Assembly: GCA_018895795.1 (NCBI GenBank)
Contig: JAHINZ010000057.1
Span: forward strand, 1-5,655
DNA length: 5,655 nt
Reading direction: 5' to 3'
DNA from: Alphaproteobacteria bacterium
GTDB lineage: Bacteria > Pseudomonadota > Alphaproteobacteria > Caulobacterales > Caulobacteraceae
Below the pieces are notes generated by a model. The model saw only the letters and a program-made list of their open reading frames with translations, was not told the DNA's origin and made no database searches. Position numbers and translations under genes: made by a program. This document shows positions 5,308 to 5,655 of the stretch, in pieces. Each line of letters opens with the position of its first letter. Within the stretch, counting starts at the first letter, position 1.

Positions 5308-5655
5308 ATGTCGAAACAACATTCCGTTCGGGCCAAGAGCCCGAACCTCAGAAGTTTTCTGCTGGCGACCGTGGCGACTCTCGTCGCCGGCGCCGGTTCA
5401 TCAGCGGCTCACGCACAGCAGGCCGCCGGTGATACGGTCGACGCCGTGGTCGTCACCGGCTACCGCAAGTCGCTGAGCGATGCGCGCGCCATCAAGCGGA
5501 ACGCGGTCATCCAGAAGGATGTGATCGTCGCCGAAGACATGGCGAAGTTCCCCGAACTGAACCTGGCGGAATCTCTGCAACACCTGCCGGGCGTGCAGAT
5601 CACCCGCGAAGCGGGCGAGGGGCGTCGGATCTCGCTGCGCGGCCTGGGCCCGGAT
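5308..5655 (+). CDS. TonB-dependent outer-membrane receptor, N-terminal part (runs off window)
   Basis: The frame is open from ATG 5308 to the right edge, showing 116 residues of a protein that in this family usually exceeds 700. Residues 1-36 form a signal peptide: a basic start, a hydrophobic core FLLATVATLVAGAG (17-30), and AHA before the likely cleavage at 36/37. DAVVVTG (45-51) is the TonB box region that contacts TonB in the periplasm. The plug domain follows, with VIVAEDMAKFPELNLAESL (72-90), LPGVQITR (93-100) and GEGRRISLRGLGPD (103-116), the pattern of the Xanthomonas/Caulobacter-type receptor subfamily. These receptors import large or scarce substrates across the outer membrane using the proton motive force. 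No alternative start lies upstream, because TAA at 5269-5271 closes the frame. A G-rich stretch GGGCGGG (5293-5299) may act as a weak ribosome binding site. The substrate cannot be read from the plug; a link with the GABA genes is only positional. Confidence 0.93.
   Translation, partial: MSKQHSVRAKSPNLRSFLLATVATLVAGAGSSAAHAQQAAGDTVDAVVVTGYRKSLSDARAIKRNAVIQKDVIVAEDMAKFPELNLAESLQHLPGVQITREAGEGRRISLRGLGPD

Noticed and set aside
5121..5432. 103-codon + strand frame overlapping the receptor start
   Set aside because: It overlaps the signal peptide and TonB box of the receptor in another frame. Its second half is arginine-rich and typical of a shadow frame.
1..5655. CRISPR array, tRNA, rRNA or an intact mobile element
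   Set aside because: There is no regularly spaced repeat series, no recognisable cloverleaf or rRNA segment, and the only mobile-element sequence is the truncated IS481 relic.

Overview
The window is high-GC DNA (high G/C at third codon positions, little non-coding sequence between the first four genes). Together with the TonB-dependent receptor type at the right edge, it suggests an alphaproteobacterium of the Caulobacterales (Caulobacter, Phenylobacterium or a relative). That placement is an inference from composition and protein style, not from a marker gene.

Layout. Positions 2-280 hold the 3' end of a gene that resembles the C-terminus of a beta-lactamase-fold serine hydrolase. Its stop codon overlaps (ATGA) the start of a 12-helix MFS transporter (277-1473). 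After a 67-nt gap with a perfect 7-bp stem-loop comes gabT (1541-2824), a class III omega-aminotransferase that keeps every E. coli GabT signature residue I could place. It overlaps gabD (2824-4314), a succinate-semialdehyde dehydrogenase, by one base (TGATG). All four genes are on the + strand and look co-transcribed. Immediately after gabD lies a decayed IS481-family transposase fragment on the - strand (about 4551 to 4315), internally deleted and frameshifted. About 680 nt follow without a convincing gene (4624-5307). They contain several palindromes and, around 5161-5220, a local fall in GC to about 48 percent that looks like a promoter zone. At 5308 a TonB-dependent outer-membrane receptor begins and runs off the window.

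How the genes may work together. GabT moves the amino group of 4-aminobutyrate (or a close omega-amino acid) to 2-oxoglutarate, and GabD oxidises the resulting succinate semialdehyde to succinate for the TCA cycle. The MFS protein is a plausible inner-membrane carrier. The upstream hydrolase and downstream receptor suggest, as inference only, that the locus handles a larger or conjugated precursor: outer-membrane uptake, hydrolysis, inner-membrane import, transamination, oxidation. The order hydrolase, omega-aminotransferase, semialdehyde dehydrogenase has the same logic as nylon-oligomer catabolism (NylB, NylD, NylE).

I found no CRISPR array, tRNA or rRNA. The most distinctive observations are the GABA module coupled to a hydrolase-MFS pair, the IS481 relic against the gabD stop codon, and a 16-bp palindrome just upstream of the receptor start.
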